A stretch of 42,437 bases of DNA, taken from CAZGMN01 sp964645765 (lineage in GTDB: Bacteria > Acidobacteriota > Aminicenantia > Aminicenantales > Aminicenantaceae). This document shows, one piece after another, positions 9,400-16,946 of the stretch (within the stretch, counting starts at the first letter, position 1; each line of letters starts with the position of its first letter). The notes beneath the pieces were generated by a model, which was not told the origin of the DNA, did not search any database, and was given only the letters and a program-made list of their open reading frames with translations. The position numbers were made by a program, and so were the translations under genes. The DNA lies in NCBI GenBank assembly GCA_964645765.1, contig CAZYBE010000026.1, positions 1-42,437 on the forward strand. Direction: 5' to 3'.

Positions 9400-10662
9400 A
9401 TGAGAAATAAGCTCATTGCTCAGTCCATCAGAAAAACCAAAACCATACCCTTCATAGCTCTTTTTATCCTTGTCCTCTTCTCCCCTCTTTATCCCTCCAA
9501 CACTCAGTGTGAATGGACTGGCGTCCAGAAAATTGTCGCTGTCGGAGATTTGCACGGTGATTATGACAGCTTCAAGGAAATCCTGATAGGAACAGGATTA
9601 ATCGATAAGGACGACCTCCATTGGACTGGAGGAAAAACTCATCTGGTTCAGATTGGGGATGTCATGGACAGGGGGGATTATGCCAAGGAAATTCTTGAAC
9701 TATTGATGAGACTTGAAACAGAGGCTGAACAGGCTGGAGGCAAGGTTCACTTTCTTCTTGGAAACCATGAAGAAATGAATATCACAGGCATAGCTCTCGA
9801 GAATAAAGATTACGTGACTCTGAAACAATTTAAAGATTTTCTCCCTGAAAGCTATAAAGAGAAGGAAGAAACAACATTCAAAGAAGATTACGAAAAACTT
9901 TCAAAGATACGCAAACCGGAATTAACTTTAGAGCAAACAATAAATAACCATTGGGAGACAGAAAGAGGGAAAGCCATCGCCGACCAGAAATATCGAGCAT
10001 CAGAAAAATATATAAGTAACTTCAATGAAAAATACGGTAAATGGCTCGTCCAGCACAATGTTGTGATTAAGATCGATGATATCATATTCGCCCACGGAGG
10101 AATCAACGAAAAGTTCTCGAGCTGGAAGCTTGAAGACATAAACGACCGAGCGCGCTTGGAATTGAATAGTTATATCAAGGGACCTAGAATGAATTCAGAG
10201 GATCTCCAGGTTGTTTATCAGCCTAATGGGCCGCTCTGGTATCGGCGCTTATCTTTACCTCGACCTAATGAGGGATATTTATATTTAAAGCCAGTAGTTG
10301 ATACAATCCTAAAAAATCTCGGGGCTCGATATATGGTCGTAGCTCACACTCCCCTCCTCATTAGGACCAAGGCTGACATGACACGATTCGGAGGAAGAAT
10401 CTGGATCATCGATACCGGAATCTCATATGTCTACAGGCAAGGGGGCGGCCGCGAGACTGCATTAATTATTGAAGAGACAGGGACCGATATCAAATTTTCC
10501 GTCTGGCCCTTGGATTTCAATCAGGAAAGCAAGCAGCTCATTGAGCAGACAAGATATCTACAGGAAGGGATGGCGACAAAAGCCTTCGAGCTTCCTGAAT
10601 TCATTGATTATATCTTGAGGGATGAATTGAGAATGAGAATTTTTTATAGGGGGGAACAATGA
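9400..10662 (+). CDS. Secreted Shelph-like metallophosphoesterase
   Basis: 420 aa. A basic start followed by a hydrophobic stretch (about residues 15-31) indicates a signal peptide or membrane anchor. All calcineurin-type metal and catalytic motifs of the PPP family are present: GDLHGDYD 49-56, GDVMDRGD 86-93, LLGNHEEM 119-126, HGGIN 232-236 and AHTP 315-318. The HGDYD form and the long insertion between the GNHE and HGG motifs resemble bacterial Shewanella-like (Shelph) phosphatases. It should hydrolyse phosphomonoesters, perhaps on proteins, outside the cytoplasm. The stop overlaps the next gene by ATGA, tying it to an exported kinase-fold protein. The AT-rich upstream region has a TATAAT at 9350-9355 but no convincing -35. 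Confidence 0.88.
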   Translation: MRNKLIAQSIRKTKTIPFIALFILVLFSPLYPSNTQCEWTGVQKIVAVGDLHGDYDSFKEILIGTGLIDKDDLHWTGGKTHLVQIGDVMDRGDYAKEILELLMRLETEAEQAGGKVHFLLGNHEEMNITGIALENKDYVTLKQFKDFLPESYKEKEETTFKEDYEKLSKIRKPELTLEQTINNHWETERGKAIADQKYRASEKYISNFNEKYGKWLVQHNVVIKIDDIIFAHGGINEKFSSWKLEDINDRARLELNSYIKGPRMNSEDLQVVYQPNGPLWYRRLSLPRPNEGYLYLKPVVDTILKNLGARYMVVAHTPLLIRTKADMTRFGGRIWIIDTGISYVYRQGGGRETALIIEETGTDIKFSVWPLDFNQESKQLIEQTRYLQEGMATKAFELPEFIDYILRDELRMRIFYRGEQ

Positions 10663-11471
10663 AAACTAAGACTGCTCTAGCATTCGTCTTCTTTGCCTTC
10701 TTTATTTTTTGCATTTGGGCTTATTGCAAACCCTTAACAGTCAACCAGGAAGGCACGAAACAACAAGAGCTTGAAACTTACCTAAAAACAGCCAAGGTTG
10801 GCTCTGATATGGAAGCTATGGGAGGAAGAACAGAAGCCTATGTTGTAAGGCTTGATAATGGAAAAATTAAACGCCGGGGGGTCTTCAAGCTTACCGACCG
10901 AACCAGGCCAACCGCTCTTCCAGATAGCTATAGATACGGAATTGCTGCTTACGAGCTTGATAAGCTTCTCGACCTCAACAGCGTTCCTGCCACTGTGGTA
11001 AGAGAAATAGAGGGCAGAAAAGGATCTCTAATGATATTCCTTGAAGGCACTTTAAGCGAAAAAGAACGAAGAATAAAAAAAATTGAACCCCCGGACCCTA
11101 AAGCCTTTGAAAACGCTCTGGAAGAGATAAAAATTTTTGAGAATTTGGCTTACTACCGCTCTTTATGCGGGGAGAAAGATTTAAATGATATTCTAATAAT
11201 GTCCAAGGAAGACTGGAAAGTTTGGGCTATTGATTTTTCCGAAGCCTTTCCTCCCCGCTCAGAATTAATCCCAGACTGCCCAATCAGCCGCTGCTCAAAG
11301 AAACTCTATCAAAACCTGATGAAATTGGACGATAATGAGGTCAAAGCCAAGCTTAAGCCTTACCTCAGTGATGAGGAGATCAAAGCCTTGCTCCAAAGAA
11401 AAAACGCCATCATAAATAGAATCAAGCAGCTCATCAAGGAAAAAGGGGAAGAGGCTGTCCTCTTCCTCTGA
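10659..11471 (+). CDS. Exported PI3/4-kinase-fold protein, probably catalytically degenerate
   Basis: 270 aa with an N-terminal hydrophobic signal (residues 5-22). It aligns along its length with the products at 13748 and 14625: the fold core is GIAAYELDKLLDLNSVPATV, then KGSLMIFLEG, then a C-terminal AIDFSEAF segment. Key positions differ from its paralogues. The Glu of EIAAY is Gly94, the DRxxxN catalytic loop reads D174-L-N-D-I-L, and IDHS reads IDFS. Lys77 of the putative ATP-binding strand remains. The fold assignment rests on resemblance to actinobacterial SCO1664/TIGR03843-like PI3/4-kinase-type proteins, recalled from memory. It is translationally coupled (ATGA) to the phosphatase upstream, so it may serve as a scaffold or regulator for it (inference). 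Confidence 0.75.
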   Translation: MKTKTALAFVFFAFFIFCIWAYCKPLTVNQEGTKQQELETYLKTAKVGSDMEAMGGRTEAYVVRLDNGKIKRRGVFKLTDRTRPTALPDSYRYGIAAYELDKLLDLNSVPATVVREIEGRKGSLMIFLEGTLSEKERRIKKIEPPDPKAFENALEEIKIFENLAYYRSLCGEKDLNDILIMSKEDWKVWAIDFSEAFPPRSELIPDCPISRCSKKLYQNLMKLDDNEVKAKLKPYLSDEEIKALLQRKNAIINRIKQLIKEKGEEAVLFL

Positions 11472-11656
11472 AAATTCTTCAAACCAGACACTTAAAAAAG
11501 AGCTTTTGCCTATCTTCGCTGCGGGGAACCAAAACTCATACAAAAATTGACCAAAATTTGTGCAATATCCCATAAAATCAATTCAGTCAATCCTTTAAAA
11601 ATAGAAATCCCCCATTTTTCAACAAGCTTTTTCACAGGAATAGTGGAAAAAATGAA

Positions 11657-11841
11657 GCATCCCAAATTCCTTGATAGTAATGAAATTGTTGCAAGGGGGG
11701 TCCTGTCACGGCGTGTCCCCGTCCGTCCTCGCTGCACCCATCCCCCCGTGGGGAACCCCTGCAGCTGCGGGCGTTGCGGGGAGCACGCCGCGCCACCCCC
11801 CTTCTAATGGAGACCGTTTGTTATCCCGGAATTTGGGAAGC
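11657..11841. mobile_element. Small TIR element 1 with GC-rich core
   Basis: Bounded by GCATCCCAAATTCCTTGAT (11657-11675) and ATCCCGGAATTTGGGAAGC (11823-11841), which align without gaps to the 19-bp ends of the element at 21557-21807 (15/19 and 14/19). A 9-bp inverted pair, AAGGGGGGT (11693-11701) and ACCCCCCTT (11795-11803), encloses a strongly GC-rich core that contrasts with the AT-rich flanks. It fills most of the 550-base gap between 11472 and 12021. No credible gene is seen in the gap; open frames across the core are chance products. Confidence 0.6.
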
Positions 11842-12021
11842 TATCTGGGAAAAAGGGAAAAAGGATTAGTTGACATACAATCCAAATTTCAATATATTGC
11901 TCCTAAATTTAAGGGTTTTAAGCTGGAAGTGAATATTTCTGATTCATCTCAGTTTAATAAGGCTCAGCTGATTTGAAAAAAACAAAAATCCTGTCAAAAA
12001 AATTAAGGAAGGGGGAAATTC

Positions 12022-13422
12022 ATGAATAATCAAGAAAAATCTGGGCGGATTTCCTATCGATTTCTCAAGATTTTTACAGATATTCACCCTGGTGAAGCGC
12101 CCACGGCTTTTCTTTTAACTCTCAACGTCTTTCTTCTGCTTTTGGCCTATTATCTCATCAAGCCTGTTCGAGAAGCCCTCATCATAGTCGGCAAGGATCC
12201 CCAAACGAAAGCTTACATTTCCGGGGTTCAAGCCATACTGCTCATATTTGTGATTAAAGCGTTTAGCGCTCTTGCGTCCAAAGCCCCGCGCCACCTTTTC
12301 ATCACCTGGATGACGCTTTTTTTCATTTCTAACTTGGGCCTTTTTTACATCTTCCATCTCTTCGGCATGCCCATGGGGACTATGGGTATCATCTTCTTCA
12401 CTTGGACCGGCATCTTCAATATTTTCATCGTTGCCCAGTTCTGGGGCTTTGCCAACGATATCTACACAGATGAAGCAGGCAAACGCCTGTTCCCCATCAT
12501 AGCTGTCGGACAGACTTGCGGTGCTGTCTTTGGAACAAATATCGCCAAGTTGATTATTGGCCCCTTGGGAAAGAATTTTGCTTATATAATGATGTTGATA
12601 ACGGCAGGTGTCCTGGGAATTTGCATTCTGCTGACGATCATCATTCATAAGAGGGAGATCAAGCGGATTCGAGAGAGGGCCCTAAAAGTTGATAAAAAAA
12701 TTGCGGAAGAGGAAAAAATTAAAGAGCAACCCCTTAAAAAAGGCGGCGGATTCAACCTGATCTTTAAAAGTCAATACCTCCTTTTCTATGCTATGGTTAT
12801 TCTTACCCTCAATTTTGTAAACGCCACCGGCGAATACATCTGGGGTGATGTCCTTAAGCGCACGGCCACCAAAGCCGTCCAGATGGGCACAACCGGCGGG
12901 CTCGATATTTCGCAATTTGTCGCCAAGATTTCCGCAGATTATCAGGGTTTGGCCAATATCATAGCCTTGATCATCCAGCTCTTTCTGGTGTCGCGTATCA
13001 TCAAATGGGTTGGAGTCAGTGGAGCCCTCTTGTTCCTGCCCTTCATTTCCTTGGGAGGCTATGGTTTTGTCAGTTTCGGTGCCGCCTCTCTCGTCCTGAT
13101 CAAATGGATCAAGGGCATGGAAAACGGAACGGACTATTCCCTGATGAACACAACTAAAGGTGCCCTTTTCCTCATCACGTCAAGAGAAGAGAAATATAAG
13201 GGAAAGGCTGCGGCTGACACATTTTTCTACCGCGGTGGAGATGCTCTGGCAGCCTTGTCTGTTTTTATCGGGCTCAATTTCTTGGGATTTAAGATCGCTA
13301 ACTTTGCCAAAGTTAATGTGATTGTCGCCTTGATCTGGATTTTCTTCTGCATTTTGGTGATTCGGGAATATCGAAAACAAAAAGCAAAAATGGCTATCCC
13401 GGGAGCAGGACAGACTTTTTAG
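12022..13422 (+). CDS. NTT/TLC-like nucleotide transporter homologue without HEAT tail
   Basis: 466 aa polytopic membrane protein with about twelve hydrophobic segments. Family landmarks are YYLIKPVREALIIVGKDP in helix 1, VAQFWGFANDIYTDEAGKRL (20 residues) in the middle, and ELSFxxx-like late segments replaced by TTKGALFLITSREEKYKGKA. It ends soon after the last membrane segment, so it lacks the HEAT region of the genes at 108-5101. A strong AAGGAAGGGGG lies 8-18 nt before the ATG. The family exchanges ATP/ADP or moves NTPs or NAD. It sits between exported kinase-fold genes on the same strand, so a role in moving nucleotides toward those enzymes is a reasonable but untested idea. Substrate unknown. 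Confidence 0.8.
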   Translation: MNNQEKSGRISYRFLKIFTDIHPGEAPTAFLLTLNVFLLLLAYYLIKPVREALIIVGKDPQTKAYISGVQAILLIFVIKAFSALASKAPRHLFITWMTLFFISNLGLFYIFHLFGMPMGTMGIIFFTWTGIFNIFIVAQFWGFANDIYTDEAGKRLFPIIAVGQTCGAVFGTNIAKLIIGPLGKNFAYIMMLITAGVLGICILLTIIIHKREIKRIRERALKVDKKIAEEEKIKEQPLKKGGGFNLIFKSQYLLFYAMVILTLNFVNATGEYIWGDVLKRTATKAVQMGTTGGLDISQFVAKISADYQGLANIIALIIQLFLVSRIIKWVGVSGALLFLPFISLGGYGFVSFGAASLVLIKWIKGMENGTDYSLMNTTKGALFLITSREEKYKGKAAADTFFYRGGDALAALSVFIGLNFLGFKIANFAKVNVIVALIWIFFCILVIREYRKQKAKMAIPGAGQTF

Positions 13423-13700
13423 GAATTTTGTCTTTTGCGAAGGTCTTTTACCTTAATTATTCTGCCTGAATCCTGGGCGATATAGAGGTATCCTTCGTCG
13501 CTGACCATAAAAAGAGTCTCCCTCAGGGGGTGAAAGCAGATATCCGAAGGCTCGACGTAATTTTGCCGGTCGATATTTCCTCCAAACCCCGGTTGTCCAA
13601 GCCAATCATAAGGGAAGCGAATTGTTGGCGAATACTTTCCCGAAGTGCAAGAAACGAACGGGGATAAAACAATTTGATTTCCTATGAAAATAAAGTTATA
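13419..13700 (-). pseudogene. Remnant of a SdiA-regulated/esterase-like beta-propeller gene
   Basis: On the minus strand one frame is open from 13700 (just after a TAA at 13701-13703) to a TAA at 13419-13421, about 93 codons with no ATG, GTG or TTG near its start. The product contains YVEPSDICFHP, then LFMVSDEGYLYIAQDSG, which is the first-blade pattern (EPS...L..VSDEG) of SdiA-regulated or phytase-like propellers. The rest of the propeller is absent because the frame ends inside the 3' end of the transporter gene. It is best explained as a decayed fragment. It was not part of any long open frame and fills the 13423-13747 gap. Confidence 0.6.
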
Positions 13701-13747
13701 TTACTGCCAAAATGTCTTGGGTATGAATGAAGCAAGGAGAAAATAAG

Positions 13748-14569
13748 ATGAAAAGAAAAACATTCTTTCTGATAGCTATCTTTCTCCTCTTGGCTCAAGG
13801 CTCATGGATTAAAGGCCAGTTCACACCCGCTGAAGTTTCAGAGAGAGAGCAATGGGAAGAATTCCTCAAGACCGCAGAGATCACAGGCTCCAAAGAAATT
13901 GGAGAGGGGGTGACAAAGCCCTATAGGCTCTATCTAAAAAAGGGAGATGTGGAATGGTCGGCTGCCTGGAAGAATCCCCATGGCATTAAATTTGGATACC
14001 TCGAAGGATGGCAGTATGAAATAGCTGCTTACCGCATGGATAAGCTCCTGGAATTGAACATGATTCCGCCCACAGTCGAAAGAGAGTTCAACGGGAAAAG
14101 AGGTTCCCTTCAGCTTTGGATTGAAAATGGAATGAACGACCTGGAAAGGCTGGAAAAAAATATCAATATTCCTCAAGATGCCTCTGATAGCTGGGAAAAA
14201 ATGAAATACGTTGCCAGGGCATTTGACAGCTTGATCGGTAATGAGGACAGAACCCAGCAGAATATCCGTTACACCAAAGACTGGCGGACGATTCTCATCG
14301 ACCATTCCCGTGCCTTTCGTTCTGCCGAAAAATTTACAAAGCAGCTCATGTTCGGGAAAAATGGCATAAGTGGCGACAATCCTTTTAGAAAACTCCCGCG
14401 TGTCTTTGTCGAAAAAATCAAAGCCTTGACCTTGGAGAGCATCAAAAATGCTGTCGGACCCTATCTGGAAGATAAAGAGATCAAGGCCATCATTGTGCGC
14501 AAGGGCCTGCTTTTAAAAGAAATCGATGAGATGATAAAAGAAAAAGGGGAGGATAAGGTTCTATATTGA
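13748..14569 (+). CDS. Exported PI3/4-kinase-fold protein (paralogue 2)
   Basis: 273 aa from the ATG at 13748, chosen over ATG 13727 because AAGGAG (13734-13739) is 8 nt upstream and a clean signal peptide (MKRKTFFLIA then a leucine-rich core) follows. Motifs expected of the PI3/4-kinase-like fold are present: Lys75 in AAWKNP, Glu91 in EIAAYRMDKL, a PPTV turn at 107-110, QLWIE, catalytic-loop DRTQQN 167-172, and the metal-binding IDHS 184-187. It closely resembles the next gene, from which it is separated by 55 nt, so they are a tandem duplication. Substrate (lipid, protein or small molecule) is unknown. An exported kinase needs ATP outside the cytoplasm, which makes the adjacent NTT-like gene notable. 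Confidence 0.75.
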   Translation: MKRKTFFLIAIFLLLAQGSWIKGQFTPAEVSEREQWEEFLKTAEITGSKEIGEGVTKPYRLYLKKGDVEWSAAWKNPHGIKFGYLEGWQYEIAAYRMDKLLELNMIPPTVEREFNGKRGSLQLWIENGMNDLERLEKNINIPQDASDSWEKMKYVARAFDSLIGNEDRTQQNIRYTKDWRTILIDHSRAFRSAEKFTKQLMFGKNGISGDNPFRKLPRVFVEKIKALTLESIKNAVGPYLEDKEIKAIIVRKGLLLKEIDEMIKEKGEDKVLY

Positions 14570-14624
14570 TAGCTTGCTTTATCCTCTTTTTTATACATCA
14601 ACCCGGAAAAAGGAGGAGAGATAA

Positions 14625-15458
14625 ATGAAAAAGAGATTGATTGTTTTTTTCTCTTTTGTCGTCGTTCTGGGGATTAACTTCCTGTCTATAGCCCAGTTCA
14701 CTCCAGAAGAGGTCGCAGAGTACGCCAAATGGGAAGATTTCCTGCAAACCGCGAAGATTATCGACCAGAAGCAGATGAGCCAGAGCGAGGGCGTCACCAG
14801 GCCCTGGGTTTTGACTCTGGAAAAAGACGGTGTTACGCAGAGAGCCGCTTGGAAGGACCCGACCGGGATGCAAAGTGGCTACATGGAAAGCTGGAAAACG
14901 GAGATCGCCGCTTACCGTTTGAGTAAATATCTGGGGCTGGATATGGTGCCGCCGACGGTGGAAAAGGAAAGGGAGGGGAAGAAAGGCGCCTGCCAATTAT
15001 GGGTGAAATATTGGAAGAATTTTGAGGATATTATTAATGAGAAGCTTCAGGCTAAGGGGATCCAGCACTCCTACTTCATTAGAAAATTGTGCCTCCAGCG
15101 TGCCTTCGATAATTTGATTGCCAACATAGACCGCCACCGGAGAAACTACCTCATCACCGAAGACTGGCGGTTGATCCTCATCGACCATTCCCGGACATTC
15201 GGGACCGCCAAAAAATTCACCGAAAAACTCATCTATGACGAGAATAACAAGGAGAACAAGAATTTCATCATGGATAAACTTCCCCGGGCATTCGTAGAGA
15301 AGCTGAAATCCCTGGATTTCGCGACGATTAAGGCCGTCGTCGGTGAATATCTCACAGACGTGGAAATCAATGCTTCTCTCAAGCGTCGGGACCTGATGAT
15401 CGCTTGGATTGACAAGCATATCAAAGAGAAGGGTGAAGATTACGTCTTGTACGATTAA
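14625..15458 (+). CDS. Exported PI3/4-kinase-fold protein (paralogue 3)
   Basis: 277 aa. A near-perfect AAGGAGGAG precedes the ATG, and residues 3-23 form a signal peptide ending around SIAQ. It has the clearest motif set of the three paralogues: Lys77 in AAWKDP, Glu93 in EIAAYRLSKYLGL, VPPTV 108-112, QLWVKYW, DRHRRN 169-174 and IDHS 186-189. DRHxxN followed by DHS is the catalytic-loop and metal-binding pattern of PI3/4-kinase and HipA-related folds. The spacing of these blocks resembles SCO1664/TIGR03843 proteins (recall, not a search). It is followed by a GC-rich hairpin and a convergent gene. Activity is inferred. Confidence 0.78.
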   Translation: MKKRLIVFFSFVVVLGINFLSIAQFTPEEVAEYAKWEDFLQTAKIIDQKQMSQSEGVTRPWVLTLEKDGVTQRAAWKDPTGMQSGYMESWKTEIAAYRLSKYLGLDMVPPTVEKEREGKKGACQLWVKYWKNFEDIINEKLQAKGIQHSYFIRKLCLQRAFDNLIANIDRHRRNYLITEDWRLILIDHSRTFGTAKKFTEKLIYDENNKENKNFIMDKLPRAFVEKLKSLDFATIKAVVGEYLTDVEINASLKRRDLMIAWIDKHIKEKGEDYVLYD

Positions 15459-15475
15459 TCAGAAGGGCCGCGCGG

Positions 15476-15499
15476 AATTATTCGCGGCCATACATCAGA
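15476..15499. terminator. Hairpin between convergent genes
   Basis: GGCCGCG (15476-15482) pairs with CGCGGCC (15493-15499) around a 10-nt loop, 18 nt after the stop of the kinase-fold gene and just before the end of the convergent GGDEF gene. A T-rich stretch follows only loosely, so termination is plausible in either direction but not certain. Confidence 0.5.
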
Positions 15500-15506
15500 A
15501 TGCCTT

Positions 15507-16763
15507 TTATTTGCTGATTCGATTTCGTCCCTCTCTTTTAGCCCGATAAAGGGCCTGGTCCGCAGCCTTGACAACATCCTGCGCACTGGAAGAACGGCCT
15601 CCATCGTCAGCAACGCCGATGCTGATAGTGATCCTCTCCTGATTCCGCGACTCTTTATGCTTTCTCATCTTCTTTGCCTTTCCGCTCCGGCGCTCCTTGC
15701 TGCGGACGATGAATTTTAGTTCTTCGACAATCTGCCTCAGAATTTCCAGATGAGGAATAGACTCATTGACATCCTTTCCCGGGAAAATCATGGCAAATTC
15801 TTCTCCGCCATAGCGATAAGCCTTGCCTCCACCCGCTGATCGCTCGAGTTTTGAGGCGACCAAACGCAGAACTTGGTCGCCGACTTGATGGCCGTAGCGG
15901 TCGTTGAACTTCTTGAAAAAATCGATGTCAATCATGGCGATGGTGTAGCGGCTTCCGAGCTTGGAAAGCGCCTCATTGAAAGCCCGGCGAGTGGGCAAGC
16001 CGGTTAATTCATCCTGAAAAGCCAGGCCAAGAGAGGTTTCGATGACAGAGATGACCAGCGTAAGCCCTGCGGTGGCAAAATATATCGTCAAGGCTGGTCG
16101 AGTCTTATTTGTGTTCAGAGCAAAAAATGACAACACAAGAACCCAGATGAAGCCGCATTCGATAACACTGCGGCTCCTTAAATAGCGAATAGCGAGGATG
16201 AGGAAGACCAACCCAAAAGCAAAAAGCGCTGGCTGGGCCAATGGAAGAGTTTTAAATAGGGGTGTCTTGATGAATGAGTGTTTCAGAAAAAGGTCCGGGT
16301 TCAAGGGCTTGAAAACGCAAATCAAGGCGACGACGATGATTTCAAAGGCAACCAAGCCCAAGCGCCATAAATTGCGCTTTTCTAAAAATCCCTGCTCTCT
16401 CATCATGGAAATCAACAAAAGATTCAAAGGAAGGAGAAAAGAAATCGCATTGTAGGCCATGCCTGCCCCAGCTCCTATTGCAGGTTGGCCAGCCGCAAGA
16501 TAGAAAACCGCCCTGTCAGAAACAGCCAGGATGAGAATGGCAAAAAAGAGCTGGCTGCGGTTAAATCGCCAGGCGACTAAAACCCCTGCAGCCCAGACAG
16601 CATAAGGATAGATGCGGACAAGCAAAGGCAGCTTTTCCGCCAAGAACAGCCGGTGGAGAAGGAAAGCAATCAGGAGAAGAAGCGCGCCAGGAATGAAGAA
16701 AGAGAAGAGCCTTCTTAAGGCTGTGGTGAGCAATCTCGCTCGGAAAAATCCCGGGTTTTTCAA
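15507..16763 (-). CDS. Membrane-bound GGDEF diguanylate cyclase
   Basis: 418 aa. Residues about 20-240 contain roughly seven or eight membrane segments with no recognised sensor motif. The GGDEF domain spans about 250-418: DELTGLPTRRAF opens it, the metal-binding Asp is in MIDIDFFK, and the active-site loop is GGEEF (319-323). It should make c-di-GMP from two GTP on the cytoplasmic face. The RxxD inhibitory site normally five residues upstream of GGEEF is absent (GGGKAYRY instead), so product inhibition may be lost. A basic insertion (about 354-377, rich in K/R) interrupts the domain before the ITISIGVA strand. The start is TTG at 16763; no ATG lies upstream of the first helix and the ribosome site is weak. 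Confidence 0.88.
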   Translation of the reverse strand: MKNPGFFRARLLTTALRRLFSFFIPGALLLLIAFLLHRLFLAEKLPLLVRIYPYAVWAAGVLVAWRFNRSQLFFAILILAVSDRAVFYLAAGQPAIGAGAGMAYNAISFLLPLNLLLISMMREQGFLEKRNLWRLGLVAFEIIVVALICVFKPLNPDLFLKHSFIKTPLFKTLPLAQPALFAFGLVFLILAIRYLRSRSVIECGFIWVLVLSFFALNTNKTRPALTIYFATAGLTLVISVIETSLGLAFQDELTGLPTRRAFNEALSKLGSRYTIAMIDIDFFKKFNDRYGHQVGDQVLRLVASKLERSAGGGKAYRYGGEEFAMIFPGKDVNESIPHLEILRQIVEELKFIVRSKERRSGKAKKMRKHKESRNQERITISIGVADDGGRSSSAQDVVKAADQALYRAKREGRNRISK

Positions 16764-16946
16764 TTTCTCAATTCTTCTCTTTCAGGTCTTATTCGGCAAT
16801 TTTCATGACTCTGCCAATTCTCATCTGGATGAAGTTTTTGCCATAAGCTTGGATCGATGTCGTCAATTTAGTTTGAAAATATATCACCAGGCGATGACCT
16901 TCGTCAATAAAGGAAGAGAGACAGGAGGAGGAGAAGGATATCAGAA

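Noticed and set aside
11547..11976. Open frames across the GC-rich core in the 11472-12021 spacer
   Set aside because: They have no ribosome site or family features and follow the inverted repeats of TIR element 1.
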